Shown here in pieces: positions 50,149 through 58,661 of a stretch of DNA of 64,000 nucleotides (positions are counted from its first letter, which is position 1; every line of letters begins with the position of its first letter). The stretch comes from Pedobacter faecalis (GTDB lineage Bacteria > Bacteroidota > Bacteroidia > Sphingobacteriales > Sphingobacteriaceae), in the NCBI RefSeq assembly GCF_030182585.1, contig NZ_JARXOW010000001.1, positions 248,001 through 312,000 of the forward strand. The letters run 5' to 3'. The notes beneath the pieces were generated by a model. It had not been told where the DNA came from. It was given only the letters and a program-made list of their open reading frames with translations, and searched no databases. Made by a program: the position numbers and the translations under genes.

Positions 50149-51860
50149 CTCAGTGAATTTAAACTTTTCATAATAACTTCGGAGGCCGTGGCACAGAAAT
50201 CCAGCCCTGAGTAATCAGGATTATAGCCTCCAATAAAAGGAACAGCCATTACGTAAATGCGTTCATTGTAAGCGTTGTAAGCGTCCACCACCTGAAAGCT
50301 GTCGTTAATCGCGATACCCGGCACGCGTAAAAAATATCTGCCCTCTGTATCTTTTTCCACCAGCCCGCTGTCTTCTTCCAGAGCCTTTAGGCCATTTTCC
50401 GGGTTTCTGAACTGCACGCGGGCCGGACTTACCGCACGTTGTTCTTTCAAAGCCTGAAACGGGAAATCCTTAAATGCAAGATGTGGCTGGCCCGTACAGT
50501 CCACAAACAAGTCGTACCCTTGCGCCAGGTGTTGGCCCGATTCATCGATACGATGATAAATCACGCCGCCCTCAGGTTTCACTTCCACCCGGCTATCGTC
50601 GCCCACCGCTATAATTTCCAGCACCCCTGCCTGAAATAAAGCAATCATTTCTTCGGCAGAACGCTGCGGCACACAGGCAATAACAATGGAAATTAAGGGC
50701 ATGAGGACCTTTTGCAACCGCTGCATATCCTCTGCCGAAAAATACTTTGCCGGATAATTCATGGCGTAACTTAGTACGGCAAGCGATTCCTTCCAGTATA
50801 CCGACTGCTTCCTTCTGATCGATTTCTCCGCCTCTGCATATTCCGCCTTAAAAAGCTGTACCGGGTCTATGTCCAGACGACGTGCCATCATTTCCGAGAC
50901 AAAATCTTCCATTTGCATGTCACGGATCTGATCATAAAATTCCCGATGTTTTTCACACATCAGATCTTTAAATCTCTTTTCAAATACGTAGTCGAGCGAC
51001 AAAAACCCATCGTTTTGCTCCCTGTTCCGCTGAATGTCTTCCCAGCTAAGCCGGGTGTATTGCGAAGAAAGCAGGTCGTCCGAATGAAAGCGCACCGCAG
51101 GGAGAAGCCCGCTTCGGGAGTGCATCACGATCTTAAAGTTCTTACTGTCTTCATCAGGCGTGTATACCAACTGGCCAGCTTTATTTCTTGAAAACCTTCC
51201 GTTATGTTGACTAAGCGTCTTTATGGCATCAATGGCAGTAAGCGAAGCGCCTTTTAGTGCTATTGGAAAATCTACTTTAAGGGAAAGTTTTGCAGGAGGG
51301 TAGGGCGAATCATAACATCCTTTTTCGGTTTCTTCACAGTCCTTCGGCCACAAATGGCCTGTACACACGATGATATGGTCGTAATCCTTAGCAGTGCCAT
51401 CAGAGAGATGTACCCTGACTTTCTTCACATCAGCATTGTCCGAGAGATCCGTTACCTCCGCGTTAAAAAACACCGAAGCCTGAATCCCTTTTTCTTTCGC
51501 CAGTTTCCTGAGCAAATTGAATTGCTCGCAGAGATAGTCGCCAAACAATAATCTGGGCAGAACCTTGTACTCGTGGAAAGTATCAAGATTAATGTTAAAC
51601 CGGCTCAGTGTGTCAGGATGAACCTTCTGGATCCAATCCTCAATCGGAATCACCAGTTCCGGTATCTCATTGCCCGAAACGTTGGTGATATGTTCATCAT
51701 TAGCGCCCTCGCTACTGTATGGCATACCGGCACCAGGCTTGTTTTTTCTCTCGAATACATCGATGCTGATGTCATGCCGGCCAGACTCAATAAGTCTTTT
51801 AAACATAAACAACCCGCCCGGACCACCGCCAACAATGGCTATATTTTTTAGCTGTTCCAA
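50142..51860 (-). CDS. FAD/NAD(P)-binding protein (HpyO/NAD_binding_9-like)
   Basis: A 572-residue flavoprotein. The N-terminal dinucleotide-binding fold has IAIVGGGPGGLFMFKRL (Gly11-Gly16), a second strand DVFERKNKPGAGMPYS and a later YDHIIVCTGHLWP. This matches the family of FAD/NAD(P)-binding proteins with domain PF13454; substrates are not established. It is translationally coupled to the DUF421 gene downstream (7-base overlap). An outer-membrane barrel gene ends 62 bases before it on the same strand. Confidence 0.85.
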   Translation of the reverse strand: MEQLKNIAIVGGGPGGLFMFKRLIESGRHDISIDVFERKNKPGAGMPYSSEGANDEHITNVSGNEIPELVIPIEDWIQKVHPDTLSRFNINLDTFHEYKVLPRLLFGDYLCEQFNLLRKLAKEKGIQASVFFNAEVTDLSDNADVKKVRVHLSDGTAKDYDHIIVCTGHLWPKDCEETEKGCYDSPYPPAKLSLKVDFPIALKGASLTAIDAIKTLSQHNGRFSRNKAGQLVYTPDEDSKNFKIVMHSRSGLLPAVRFHSDDLLSSQYTRLSWEDIQRNREQNDGFLSLDYVFEKRFKDLMCEKHREFYDQIRDMQMEDFVSEMMARRLDIDPVQLFKAEYAEAEKSIRRKQSVYWKESLAVLSYAMNYPAKYFSAEDMQRLQKVLMPLISIVIACVPQRSAEEMIALFQAGVLEIIAVGDDSRVEVKPEGGVIYHRIDESGQHLAQGYDLFVDCTGQPHLAFKDFPFQALKEQRAVSPARVQFRNPENGLKALEEDSGLVEKDTEGRYFLRVPGIAINDSFQVVDAYNAYNERIYVMAVPFIGGYNPDYSGLDFCATASEVIMKSLNSLRC

Positions 51861-51922
51861 CTTTTATATGCAGAACAACGATCAGGGCAGAGTTGTTTTA
51901 TGCCAGCGTGTGTCGACAAAAC

Positions 51923-54769
51923 TTATTTCTTCGGCTGATTTTTTCCGAATTTCCGTGGATAATAGGATAGGGTAGTCATAAAATACTGCTGTAATACATT
52001 TTGCCGGCCTACAGTCACACTGCTTGCGTTACCATAATTAATCACGCTGCTGTTCTGGTGAAGCAGGTCTAATGCCGAAAACTTAATCTCACCATTATTG
52101 CCCTTCAGGAAGCGATAAATCGCACTGGCATTCCAGATCGTGAAGTTCACGTTCTCAGCGGATGAGGAAGAACTCGTGTTGACAGAGATATTACTATTTA
52201 AGGTGAGCTTCTTGGTGACATTATAGCTCGTGCTCACTGCTGTACTCAAGTTTTTACCGCTAAACCTGGTATTAAAGGCTTCCTGAACCGTTCTGTAGGT
52301 CGACAAGGATTCACTTACTTCAAGCGCAAAAAGGCTTTTATAGGTAAGAGTTCCATTTACCCGGATATTGCTGTTCAATTGCTTCGAATACGCAAAAGCA
52401 TTATTCGTAAAGCCTGGATTCCGGCCCACATAAATATCTCCACTCGTGCCCAACTGAAGTTCAGCGCTTTTGAATTTGAAGGCCTTTCTGATATTGCCAT
52501 TTATGTTCGCATATTTGTTTCCCTGCGCATTTACCGAATACACGGTACGCCTGTTCAGGCTGTCAATCAAAACACTGTCCACAATATTGTCCCGTACAGA
52601 TGCAGCCCGCGCATACAGTCCATAGTTGAGCGTATTTTTCGTCGTCTGATCGGAATGGTTAAAATTAAACGACAATACACGTTCCACTGCCTGGTTGAGT
52701 GCTATATTACCTCTGCGCAGATAATACACATTGGAACTGTCGGTTAGCGGAGCCAGTTGTTCCAAAGAAGGCATGCGGACCACTGTGTTAAAATCCAGAT
52801 TGTAGTTACGGTAATATTCTCCGTACTGATTATCACTATACTGCACCGAAGCATCCGGCATGAACTGGGTATAGTTGCGTTTAATGTTCTGGAAGGAGCG
52901 GACCGATTTAAACTGCTGACTGATCATTCGCTGCTTAGGTGAGAAAGATAAAGTCAGGTTTTCATAATATCTGTTTGAGAGATTTTTTGAGAACGTCTTT
53001 GATATCCGGATTCCGGGCGCCTGGTCGAACACATCCATTTGCACGTTATTACTCAGATAAGCGTTTTGCCGGTATGCATTGCTGATCGTGTCCATGTCGT
53101 CAACCCGGTCGTTGTCTGTGTTATGCTTCAGCTCTATATTGTTATAAGCGTTAAAATCAATCCCTGCCAATTGCGCCTTTCCAAAGATAAGCGACCGCAG
53201 ACTGTTCAGCGTAAGCTGCATCCTGTGCGTAGTTTCGTTGAATTTACTGTCATATCTGCGGTTAAACTTCCTGTTGGCAGCCGGATCGGTCATCGACCGG
53301 AACTCCGTAAAATTCGTCCTGTCATCCTGATTGTCGATCACGTTTAAGCTATATCTGACATCAAAACCTTTAAACCGCTGGTCCCATTTATTATAGTTTT
53401 GCCCCAGCCGGAAATCTGCGGTCAGGTTAAAATCCATATTGTTAAAATTACTCAGGTTGCTGCTGTTGTTGGTACTCGTCATTACATCGTCGGCATTAAG
53501 CGCCGTGCGAAAAGTCTGATTGTTATTCTCCCCCTGGTTCCTGTTCAGGTTCTGGGAAACTTTAAAGCTCTTCGACTTTTTTACCCACTCGAATTCCGAA
53601 TCGAACCGCTGACGCGTATTATCGCCTAAATTCGTGCCGATGCTTTCCTCCTTGATCCTGTCGGCATTAGGTAGCGTTGTCGTGGTGACTTGGTCTGAGT
53701 TATTGTCCCGTTCATTGTCGGTAAGAAAATAATTCGCTTTCAGGGTTTTCTTATTTTCCCAGGTGGGTTTTTCAATTAAATTATAGGTAAAGGCCATCCC
53801 ACCGGATTTGCCGCGGTTAATGCCTGTTGCCCGGAAGTCGGGCTGATATTCCACATTGGTGCCCGTACCCTTAAATGTGCTGCTTTCCATAAGCGTATTT
53901 ATGCTGTTCGCCTGCTTATTGATGTTGTTGCTTGTACCGATAATCGCCAGCTGCATTTTAGGCGTAAATATGTTAAAACTTGCATCACTTTCAAACCTGC
54001 GGTCTGTGCCGTAACCGCCCCCAAGCTTACCAAAATAGCCGATTTCTTTACCTTTCTTAAGTTTCAGGTTCATTTCCAGCGTCGAATCGAGCAGGTTTTT
54101 TTCATCTTTAAGCGTACTGTATACCTGTATCTTCTCCAGCGCGTCCTTAGAAATATTTTGCGTAGCGATCTTCGTATTACCGCCAAAGAAAGGCTTGCCG
54201 TTTACCAGAATATTCTTTACTTCCCGACCATTCACGGTAACCTGTCCGTCGCCCCAAAGCACAATATTCGGAATCTTTCTGAGTAGGTCTTCCACCACGG
54301 CATTACTGTCGAGTTTAAACGCTGCAGCGTTAAACTCCAGGGTATCACCATTCATACTGATGGGAGGGACGGTAATGACAATATCTTTAAGCATAACGTC
54401 CCGCGACTGTACCACAAGCGTTTTCAGATCAATTTCCCCTTTGTCGGCCGGAATCACAAACGTCTTCCTAAAAGGATTATACCCCACGTAACTTACATCT
54501 AACCTAAGCTGGATGCCGACCGGAAGGGTCTTAAACACAAACTCCCCATAATTGTTGGTGATCTGGTAATTGAGTAGAGAGCTATCAGCCGCCCTATAGA
54601 CCGATACGGTAGCGGAGCGGAGTACATAATTCTGTGTCGTATCTTTCACCAGACCCTTCGCTATGCCTTTATGGCCAGAAGTAGTTTGCTGTGCTTGACT
54701 GTGAAACGGTACAGACAGTACCAGCAACAGCATCGCCGCTGCAAGTTTAATGAGGTTTGTAGTCATCAT
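51923..54769 (-). CDS. Outer-membrane beta-barrel protein (PF14905-like, TonB-receptor-related)
   Basis: A 948-residue outer-membrane protein. Signal peptide (residues 1-26, ends SQAQ), then a carboxypeptidase-regulatory-like domain (about 35-115: GEFVFKTLPVGIQLRLDVSYVGY), then a plug-like domain (about 130-215) with VTVNGREVKNILVNGKPFFGG, then a long beta-barrel. This is the Bacteroidota family in which barrel proteins lack the classical TonB box and a SusD partner. No SusD lies nearby. The 6-bladed propeller gene is directly upstream (6 bases), and they may form a unit in uptake or surface assembly. Confidence 0.88.
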   Translation of the reverse strand: MMTTNLIKLAAAMLLLVLSVPFHSQAQQTTSGHKGIAKGLVKDTTQNYVLRSATVSVYRAADSSLLNYQITNNYGEFVFKTLPVGIQLRLDVSYVGYNPFRKTFVIPADKGEIDLKTLVVQSRDVMLKDIVITVPPISMNGDTLEFNAAAFKLDSNAVVEDLLRKIPNIVLWGDGQVTVNGREVKNILVNGKPFFGGNTKIATQNISKDALEKIQVYSTLKDEKNLLDSTLEMNLKLKKGKEIGYFGKLGGGYGTDRRFESDASFNIFTPKMQLAIIGTSNNINKQANSINTLMESSTFKGTGTNVEYQPDFRATGINRGKSGGMAFTYNLIEKPTWENKKTLKANYFLTDNERDNNSDQVTTTTLPNADRIKEESIGTNLGDNTRQRFDSEFEWVKKSKSFKVSQNLNRNQGENNNQTFRTALNADDVMTSTNNSSNLSNFNNMDFNLTADFRLGQNYNKWDQRFKGFDVRYSLNVIDNQDDRTNFTEFRSMTDPAANRKFNRRYDSKFNETTHRMQLTLNSLRSLIFGKAQLAGIDFNAYNNIELKHNTDNDRVDDMDTISNAYRQNAYLSNNVQMDVFDQAPGIRISKTFSKNLSNRYYENLTLSFSPKQRMISQQFKSVRSFQNIKRNYTQFMPDASVQYSDNQYGEYYRNYNLDFNTVVRMPSLEQLAPLTDSSNVYYLRRGNIALNQAVERVLSFNFNHSDQTTKNTLNYGLYARAASVRDNIVDSVLIDSLNRRTVYSVNAQGNKYANINGNIRKAFKFKSAELQLGTSGDIYVGRNPGFTNNAFAYSKQLNSNIRVNGTLTYKSLFALEVSESLSTYRTVQEAFNTRFSGKNLSTAVSTSYNVTKKLTLNSNISVNTSSSSSAENVNFTIWNASAIYRFLKGNNGEIKFSALDLLHQNSSVINYGNASSVTVGRQNVLQQYFMTTLSYYPRKFGKNQPKK

Positions 54770-54775
54770 GAGGCG

Positions 54776-56035
54776 TTAATTTTTCTTGGGTTTCAGGCGT
54801 ATTAATACCGGATTGCTTTTCTTGTTTTCTGATTTAAAATAGCTAACCAGTTTAGGCGGATAGGTGGCATTTTTGCCTGCACTTTGCTCTTTGAAACTAA
54901 ACATCGCGAGCGAGGAATAACTGGTATACAAATACGTCCCGTCGTATTTATGAAATCCCCGGTTAGAGAAATCCCAGCCGCTTCCTGCATCATTAACGGG
55001 AAGGAAATGCGACAGAGAATCCGGTTCCAGATTGCCAAGAGAGATCAGGTCAGCGTTATCAAGGTTATATACAAAGGCAAATTTCTTTTCCCTCGAGCCT
55101 CCCCAGCTGTGTGTCTTAAAATAAAGGTTATTTCCAAATTTATAGGTTCCGCTCAAAGCGTAGATCGCATCACGGTTGGCATCGAAATACTCCTGTCTTT
55201 TCCCCTTGTACACGGGGTTCGACAGGAAGTCTGCCGGCAACGTGTTTGCCGCCGGAAAAATAATGCGGTAGGCAAGAGAAAGTTTCTTAGGAGTCAGCTT
55301 GTAAATATTAGTTTTATAATACGTCAGAAAAAACAACTCATCCTGAACGCGATAGTCATAAACACCACCGTGGCCAAAGAACTGATCATTCTCATAGCGT
55401 TTTACGTCGAAAGGGAGATAAGTTGCTACCGGGACCGTATCTCTGAGTACGGCCAGCTCATAGTAGGTGCTGTCTTTGGTCTTGTTATCCCGAAAACCCT
55501 GCTGAACCTGATCTCCATTGGAGAAAGTATATTCGCCCCGGTATTTGTTATCCTTGTGGAGTACCTTTTTAACAAGCTTTCCTTTAGTATCAAAAAAGAT
55601 AGCGTACTTTCTGGATTGAATCTGAATGAGTGATCTGTCGCCCTCTTTCCTAAGCTGGAAACCCCAAAAGTTCTGAGGTTCCTTTTCATTTTCTTCTTTA
55701 GGCAAACTGCTTGCGTTAATCCTGCCCTGGAACTTGCCGTCTCTGTTAAATATAAAGACACCTCTGGTATCGTAATCGAAGATCACATAGCAACTGTCTG
55801 TCAGATCAAATTCTGCGATTGATCCAAAAAGACTCTCTTTAGTTGTCTCCAGCGGTATAAACTCTACTTCGTCGAATATTTGCGATACGGCTGCTCCGCG
55901 GGCACTTTGCGGATCAATACGTAGCGTTTTCATTTCTGAGCTGTCTATTTTGCTTTCCTGCGCATGGCCCGAATGGCAAAACAATACAAAGACAAGCATA
56001 CCGAGCAGGGGGTAGATGAGCGTTGTTTTAAACAT
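54776..56035 (-). CDS. 6-bladed beta-propeller protein
   Basis: A 419-residue secreted protein (signal peptide ending GHA|QESK). The body follows the Bacteroidota 6-bladed beta-propeller pattern: VSQIFDEVEFIPLETTKESL, FDYDTRGVFIFNRDGKFQ, and repeats of a hydrophobic strand with Gly/Asp turns. Such proteins often sit beside outer-membrane receptors, as here (the barrel gene starts 6 bases later). A binding role is inferred; no catalytic residue is evident. Confidence 0.83.
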   Translation of the reverse strand: MFKTTLIYPLLGMLVFVLFCHSGHAQESKIDSSEMKTLRIDPQSARGAAVSQIFDEVEFIPLETTKESLFGSIAEFDLTDSCYVIFDYDTRGVFIFNRDGKFQGRINASSLPKEENEKEPQNFWGFQLRKEGDRSLIQIQSRKYAIFFDTKGKLVKKVLHKDNKYRGEYTFSNGDQVQQGFRDNKTKDSTYYELAVLRDTVPVATYLPFDVKRYENDQFFGHGGVYDYRVQDELFFLTYYKTNIYKLTPKKLSLAYRIIFPAANTLPADFLSNPVYKGKRQEYFDANRDAIYALSGTYKFGNNLYFKTHSWGGSREKKFAFVYNLDNADLISLGNLEPDSLSHFLPVNDAGSGWDFSNRGFHKYDGTYLYTSYSSLAMFSFKEQSAGKNATYPPKLVSYFKSENKKSNPVLIRLKPKKN

Positions 56036-56109
56036 ACTGATGGTTATATTGGTCCCCTAAAGATAAATCAAAAAGCCTTAAACAAAAGAGGTTTAACAAA
56101 AAATAACGT

Positions 56110-57066
56110 TTAGTTTCTGAAGTTTTGGGTGATCATCAGACCGTATATCCCGCCCTGCAGCACCCCAATGCCCACCCGACCGAATGCCGGCCTGAGAATA
56201 TTAGCACGATGACCGGGCGATTTCATCAGGCCTTCATGGGCAATCTTCAGCGTAGGTGCTAAAGCCAGGTTTTCACCGGCGGTGAGGTAAAGAATCCCCT
56301 CACGGTCGATACGCTGAAAAGGCGTAGTGCCCTCGGGTGCGATATGCGAGAAGTATCCGCGGGCAAACATATCCGCAGAATGCTTACGCGCTACAACGCG
56401 CAAGGCGGTATCGGCCTTGAATGGCTTTAAGCCCTCTTTTGCACGTTCCTGGTTGACCAGCTCCAGCATTTCAGCCTCCAGATCCGGCCGGGTAGAAGGC
56501 TTGTTCACTTTAAACGGAAGGTCAATACTTTCCTCCTTATTCACCGCGGCGTTATTGGCCGGAACGATCTTCTGAAAGAAATCGGTGAACACAGGCGCCA
56601 GTTTGTCTTTAGCCCAACTGGCGCGGTCGAGCACCCAATCGTTTAACTTGCTCTCGTTGCTTTGGCCCGACAGCCGGCTGGTCAGCGGCATCAGCATAAA
56701 CAAAGCCGACAAGAAAAGCATCCACAAAAAGCCGTTGATCACGCCCGGAACCACGCCAAGAATCCTGTTCAGCAAGTGCCCATGCCAGTGCCGGTCGATG
56801 CCCGCAAGTACATATTCCACCGCGCGCTCCAGCAACAAGCGGGCTACAATAAGTGTCACGAGAAATGCCACAGGGGCAGCCCATACCCCGAGGGAGGGCA
56901 CAACTGCATTGAGCAGGTTAAGCAACAGTCCGTAGCCAAACAATGCAAGCGCCAGACTACCCAGCCAGCACACCAGTTCGGCGGCCGACAATATAAAGCC
57001 TCGCTGCACGGCCGAAAGGATAGACAGCAGCAGAATAATGATCAGTATAAAGTCGAGCCAGTTCAA
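56110..57066 (-). CDS. CvpA-CAP fusion protein
   Basis: A 318-residue fusion. The N-terminal ~165 residues are a CvpA-like membrane domain with four helices (NWLDFILIIILLLSILSAVQ, AAELVCWLGSLALALFGYG, and two more). The C-terminal half (about 195-318) is a secreted CAP/SCP domain: NQERAKEGLKPF, VARKHSADMFARGYFSH, TAGENLAL and SPGHRANILRPAFGRVG, with the His/Glu-rich pocket. The start is TTG 57066, supported by a G-rich Shine-Dalgarno stretch at 57070-57080. Membrane-anchored CAP proteins exist, but this domain pair is not a standard one that I know. Divergent from the MBL/NUDIX genes. Confidence 0.88.
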   Translation of the reverse strand: MNWLDFILIIILLLSILSAVQRGFILSAAELVCWLGSLALALFGYGLLLNLLNAVVPSLGVWAAPVAFLVTLIVARLLLERAVEYVLAGIDRHWHGHLLNRILGVVPGVINGFLWMLFLSALFMLMPLTSRLSGQSNESKLNDWVLDRASWAKDKLAPVFTDFFQKIVPANNAAVNKEESIDLPFKVNKPSTRPDLEAEMLELVNQERAKEGLKPFKADTALRVVARKHSADMFARGYFSHIAPEGTTPFQRIDREGILYLTAGENLALAPTLKIAHEGLMKSPGHRANILRPAFGRVGIGVLQGGIYGLMITQNFRN

Positions 57067-57069
57067 TTA

Positions 57070-57080
57070 CTTCCCCCTTT
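57070..57080 (-). promoter_or_regulatory. Strong Shine-Dalgarno deciding the CvpA-CAP start
   Basis: On the minus strand this reads AAAGGGGGAAG, 6 bases from GGGGG to the TTG at 57066. Strong ribosome sites are unusual in this window and support TTG as the start. Confidence 0.6.
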
Positions 57081-57106
57081 GAGATAAATCAATTTTGTTA
57101 ATTTTG
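57078..57106 (+). promoter_or_regulatory. Candidate promoter for the MBL-NUDIX genes
   Basis: TTTG (57078-57081) and TAATTTTG (57099-57106, exact TAnnTTTG) with 17 bases between. The start codon at 57186 would give a leader of about 70 bases. It overlaps the divergent SD/promoter region. Confidence 0.45.
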
Positions 57107-57185
57107 CTTCATAAATAACACCGCCCTGAGCGCATATGTTTAATGATTTGCGAAACGATCTGAGATTAAAAATGTTATCACTGAA

Positions 57186-57923
57186 ATGGAAAGTGTAAAA
57201 ATACAGGTTATTGGCTGCGGAGACGCTTTTGGCAGTGGAGGCAGGCTTAATACCTGCTTTTTCGTAGCCGCGCACAATACCAGATTTCTGGTCGACTGCG
57301 GCGCAAGCAGTCTGCCCGCCCTGAAACGTGCAGGCATAGCCATCGAAGAGATTGATACCATTGTAATCACTCATTTTCATGGCGATCATTATGGTGGTGT
57401 ACCCTTCGTTATCCTCGATGCGGCTACCGCAAAGCGCAGTCGCCCCCTCAACATCATCACACCCCCCGGCGGCAGGGAGCGCATCAGCGCACTGACTGAT
57501 CTGCTGTATCCTGGCAGCAAGCCCATTGAAAAAATAACGGTCAACTTTATTGAATACGAGCAGCATAAACCCCTGCTGGCGGCCAACCTATCTATCGTGG
57601 CTTTCCCGGTGATACATAGTGAGGAAGCTCTGCCGCATGGGCTGCGCATCAGAACGGGCAACCGCATTCTGAGCTTTTCGGGTGATACCTCCTGGACAGA
57701 TGAACTGATTCCGCTTAGCGCCGATGCAGATCTGTTCATTTGCGAGTGCAACTTCTATCAAACCCAGGTAAAGGGTCACCTAAGCTATATTGAGCTTGAA
57801 AGCCGACTTAGTCAGCTGACCTGTAAAAGATTACTTCTCAATCACTTCGATCATGAAATGCTGTCCAACATGCAGTATGTAAAACCAGAATGCGCCACGG
57901 ATGGTTTAGTAGTGCACATCTAA
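57186..57923 (+). CDS. MBL-fold hydrolase, ribonuclease Z-like
   Basis: A 245-residue metallo-beta-lactamase-fold enzyme. Zinc ligands His63, His65, Asp67 and His68 form THFHGDHYGG; the SFSGDTSWTDEL and LLLNHFDHEML elements complete the dinuclear site. The shape resembles RNase Z/ElaC and related phosphodiesterases, but the tRNA-processing exosite is not evident, so the substrate is open. The stop TAA (57921-57923) is in the same frame as the NUDIX gene that begins 12 bases later. Confidence 0.9.
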   Translation: MESVKIQVIGCGDAFGSGGRLNTCFFVAAHNTRFLVDCGASSLPALKRAGIAIEEIDTIVITHFHGDHYGGVPFVILDAATAKRSRPLNIITPPGGRERISALTDLLYPGSKPIEKITVNFIEYEQHKPLLAANLSIVAFPVIHSEEALPHGLRIRTGNRILSFSGDTSWTDELIPLSADADLFICECNFYQTQVKGHLSYIELESRLSQLTCKRLLLNHFDHEMLSNMQYVKPECATDGLVVHI

Positions 57924-57935
57924 ATTGCAGTAGCC

Positions 57936-58421
57936 TTGGGACATCGTTTGAAAAGTGCTGGAATTTTACTGTACAGAAAAGGTAGTGCGGGACCACAATT
58001 TCTGCTTGCACATCCGGGCGGGCCATTCTTTCGAAATAAGGACGCTGGGGTGTGGACCATCCCGAAGGGCGAACCCAGTGAAGGCGAGGGGCTGTTCGAC
58101 GCAGCCGTAAGAGAATTTGAGGAGGAGACGGGGCACAAGCCTGCGGGCGACTTTATTGCCCTGCAGCCCATTGTGCAGAAAGCCGGCAAGGAAGTGCATG
58201 CCTGGGCAGTGGAGGGCGATTTTGATCCGGATCACCTGCGCTGCAATACATTTGAGATGGAGTGGCCACCCAGGTCGGGCAAGATGGAGGCCTTTGAGGA
58301 GGTCGACAAAGTGGCTTGGTTCGGCTATGCAGAGGCCTGTGAAAAGATCAACGAAAAGCAGCGGGGCTTGCTCACCGAACTTCTTGCCGTACTGCAAAAC
58401 CAAGGCGCAAACAAAACTTAA
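57936..58421 (+). CDS. NUDIX hydrolase
   Basis: A 161-residue pyrophosphohydrolase. The NUDIX box is GEPSEGEGLFDAAVREFEEE (about 46-65) followed by TGHKPAG. The core LKSAGILLYR starts close to the N-terminus. There is no ATG; TTG 57936 or TTG 57948 is the likely start, and the frame is open back to the TAA of the MBL gene. The substrate might be a nucleoside polyphosphate such as Ap4A or an oxidised nucleotide; it cannot be assigned here. Convergent shadows on the opposite strand were ignored. Confidence 0.88.
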   Translation: MGHRLKSAGILLYRKGSAGPQFLLAHPGGPFFRNKDAGVWTIPKGEPSEGEGLFDAAVREFEEETGHKPAGDFIALQPIVQKAGKEVHAWAVEGDFDPDHLRCNTFEMEWPPRSGKMEAFEEVDKVAWFGYAEACEKINEKQRGLLTELLAVLQNQGANKT

Positions 58422-58457
58422 TGCCTGAAAGGGTTGTTTAGCTAGAAAACACAAGCT

Positions 58458-58634
58458 ATGAACAACTTTTTCAGAGGTATTATTGCTGCCTGGGGCGCCA
58501 GGAAACTGGGCGGAGGCTGTCTATCTACCATCATCATATTTGCGCTCATCTGGACCCTGCTGGGCAAATGCAACCAGGGCGCCAAATCACAGAGTGCACC
58601 TTCGCCGAGACCACCGGTGGCCATGTGCCGATAA
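58458..58634 (+). CDS. 58-residue single-span membrane protein
   Basis: ATG 58458 opens a 58-codon frame ending at TAA 58632-58634. It begins MNNFFRGIIAAWGARKLGGG, followed by one hydrophobic helix (STIIIFALIWTLLGKC, about 23-38) and a Pro/Ser-rich tail. The amphipathic N-terminus plus membrane span is a shape seen in small Bacteroidota proteins. It is in line with the NUDIX gene (36 bases upstream) and LigD (27 bases downstream), with no terminator between. I do not recognise a function. Confidence 0.6.
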   Translation: MNNFFRGIIAAWGARKLGGGCLSTIIIFALIWTLLGKCNQGAKSQSAPSPRPPVAMCR

Positions 58635-58661
58635 TATTGATCCTTCTAAACTGCTGAAACC

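Noticed and set aside
54884..55633. 249-codon open frame antisense to the 6-bladed propeller gene
   Set aside because: No signal, domain or start context; the sense gene has a signal peptide and family pattern.
51923..56035. Polysaccharide utilisation locus (SusC/SusD)
   Set aside because: The large barrel has the PF14905-like layout, and no SusD, glycoside hydrolase or sigma/anti-sigma pair is next to it.
57063..57566. Minus-strand open frame of 167 codons before CvpA-CAP
   Set aside because: It lies over the N-terminal half of the MBL hydrolase gene and the promoter gap; no domain pattern.
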